A stretch of 5,294 bases of DNA from NCBI GenBank assembly GCA_902773035.1, contig CACYDB010000152.1, positions 1 to 5,294 on the forward strand, given 5' to 3'. Of the stretch, positions 5,006-5,294 are shown piece by piece (position 1 is the first letter of the stretch; each line of letters starts with the position of its first letter). The position numbers and the translations under genes are program-made. Below the pieces are notes generated by a model, which searched no databases, had not been told where the DNA came from, and saw only the letters and a list, made by a program, of their open reading frames with translations. This stretch comes from an uncultured Ruminococcus sp. Lineage in GTDB: Bacteria > Bacillota > Clostridia > Oscillospirales > Acutalibacteraceae.

Positions 5006-5037
5006 ATTATATTATCAAACCGTTTTCAAAAAATCAA
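5006..5037 (-). promoter_or_regulatory. Probable promoter of the CBM21-like protein gene
   Basis: On the minus strand a perfect TATAAT lies at 5011-5006, within GATAATATAAT. A TTGATT at 5037-5032 is 20 bp upstream of it, or 15 bp upstream of the overlapping GATAAT (5016-5011), so neither spacing is ideal. The -10 box is convincing and the -35 is not. The implied leader to the ATG at 4843 is about 155 nt. Confidence 0.5.
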
Positions 5038-5171
5038 GCTTTTTTACACTTTTGACTTTTATTCTGACTTATGGTAATTATTAACTAAAATCGTTGCAAG
5101 ATTTTGTACAATATTACCAGTGGTTTAGCAAAGTGTACAAGTTTGAGTAAACTAAACTGTTACTGATAACT
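5012..5171. other. AT-rich non-coding DNA upstream of the CBM21-like gene
   Basis: No credible coding frame is present here. Together with the leader (4844-5011) it makes a gap of over 300 bases between genes. Visible content is the promoter above, two TGTACA palindromes (5105-5110 and 5134-5139), and a possible distal minus-strand promoter. That promoter pairs TTGTAC (5140-5135) with an extended -10 TGG-TAATAT (5119-5111) at 18-bp spacing. The distal promoter is a weak suggestion. Confidence 0.5.
5104..5140. repeat. Paired TGTACA palindromes, possible operator
   Basis: TTGTACAA (5104-5111) and TGTACAA (5134-5140) share the self-complementary core TGTACA, with the two cores 29 bp apart centre to centre. 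They also form a 7-bp inverted repeat. They lie about 95-130 bp upstream of the TATAAT of the CBM21-like gene. They may bind a dimeric regulator, but no known operator was recognised. Confidence 0.35.
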
Positions 5172-5203
5172 AAAAAAAGGAGACTGACGTTTGGTCAGTC
5201 TCC
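5172..5203 (-). terminator. Intrinsic terminator of the right-edge minus-strand gene
   Basis: A perfect 10-bp stem (5203-5194 with 5188-5179) and a 5-nt loop are followed on the minus strand by seven T residues (5178-5172). It begins 20 nt after the TAA at 5226-5224 and insulates the CBM21-like gene from its upstream neighbour. Confidence 0.92.
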
Positions 5204-5223
5204 GATGTGCTTTGATATGTAAT

Positions 5224-5294
5224 TTAAACCTCGCCGTGCTTTTTGCCGACGTTGCCTGAGCCGCTGATTTTAGCGAGATACTTCTGGATACAGG
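5224..5294 (-). CDS. 3' end of an unidentified protein gene, cut by the window edge
   Basis: An open minus-strand frame enters at the right edge and stops with TAA at 5226-5224. It encodes 23 full codons including the stop, ending in GKKHGEV. A strong terminator follows at the expected distance, which supports a real gene end. The tail is lysine- and glycine-rich and not hydrophobic. It is too short to assign to a family. Confidence 0.6.
   Translation of the reverse strand, partial: CIQKYLAKISGSGNVGKKHGEV

Noticed and set aside
4873..5055. Plus-strand open frame of 60 codons across the CBM21-like leader
   Set aside because: It has no binding site and its frame covers the hairpin leader and promoter of the opposite-strand gene. 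The composition is not protein-like.
5052..5080. Plus-strand promoter TTGACT with TAATTA 17 bp downstream
   Set aside because: No plus-strand gene follows. Downstream lie only non-coding DNA and the 3' end of a minus-strand gene, and such matches are common in AT-rich DNA.

Overview
The window looks like a chromosomal segment of a low-to-mid GC gut or rumen Firmicute, most like Ruminococcus or a related Oscillospiraceae. This rests on GGAGG-type ribosome binding sites, clean TATAAT promoters, U-tract terminators, compact housekeeping-type genes and a secreted starch-binding-type protein. The taxonomic placement is an inference from these traits and not from a marker gene.

Layout: (1) Positions 19-1711 (+) hold a two-gene unit, a NimA/PPOX-type flavin-binding protein followed 13 nt later by a cation diffusion facilitator (CDF) whose transport-site residues fit the Mn/Fe-type subfamily and whose C-terminal regulatory domain appears duplicated. 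(2) Positions 1720-1887 hold a non-coding, TA-flanked palindromic element with about 20-bp terminal inverted repeats (MITE-like). (3) Positions 1952-2383 (+) encode a half-size, five-helix EamA/DMT transporter. It ends at a bidirectional terminator shared with (4) a Bcp-type peroxiredoxin at 2438-2890 (-). (5) A minimal two-helix potassium channel at 3063-3497 (+) is divergent from the peroxiredoxin, and each has its own sigma-A promoter. The channel also ends at a shared bidirectional terminator, facing (6) a short peptide deformylase paralogue at 3544-3957 (-). (7) Positions 4091-4843 (-) encode a secreted protein made of two CBM21-like starch-binding modules and no enzyme. It is preceded by a leader of about 155 nt that can form three successive hairpins and by AT-rich upstream DNA with two TGTACA palindromes. 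(8) The right edge holds the last codons of another minus-strand gene and its terminator.

How the genes relate: most are monocistronic, each with its own promoter and terminator, so the window is not one pathway. A loose theme of metal, redox and ion homeostasis (flavoprotein, metal exporter, peroxiredoxin, K+ channel) can be seen but is not proven. The least ordinary items are the catalytic-domain-free CBM21 protein with its structured leader, the MITE-like element between the metal exporter and the EamA gene, the deformylase that lacks the usual active-site glutamine, and the CDF with a doubled C-terminal domain.
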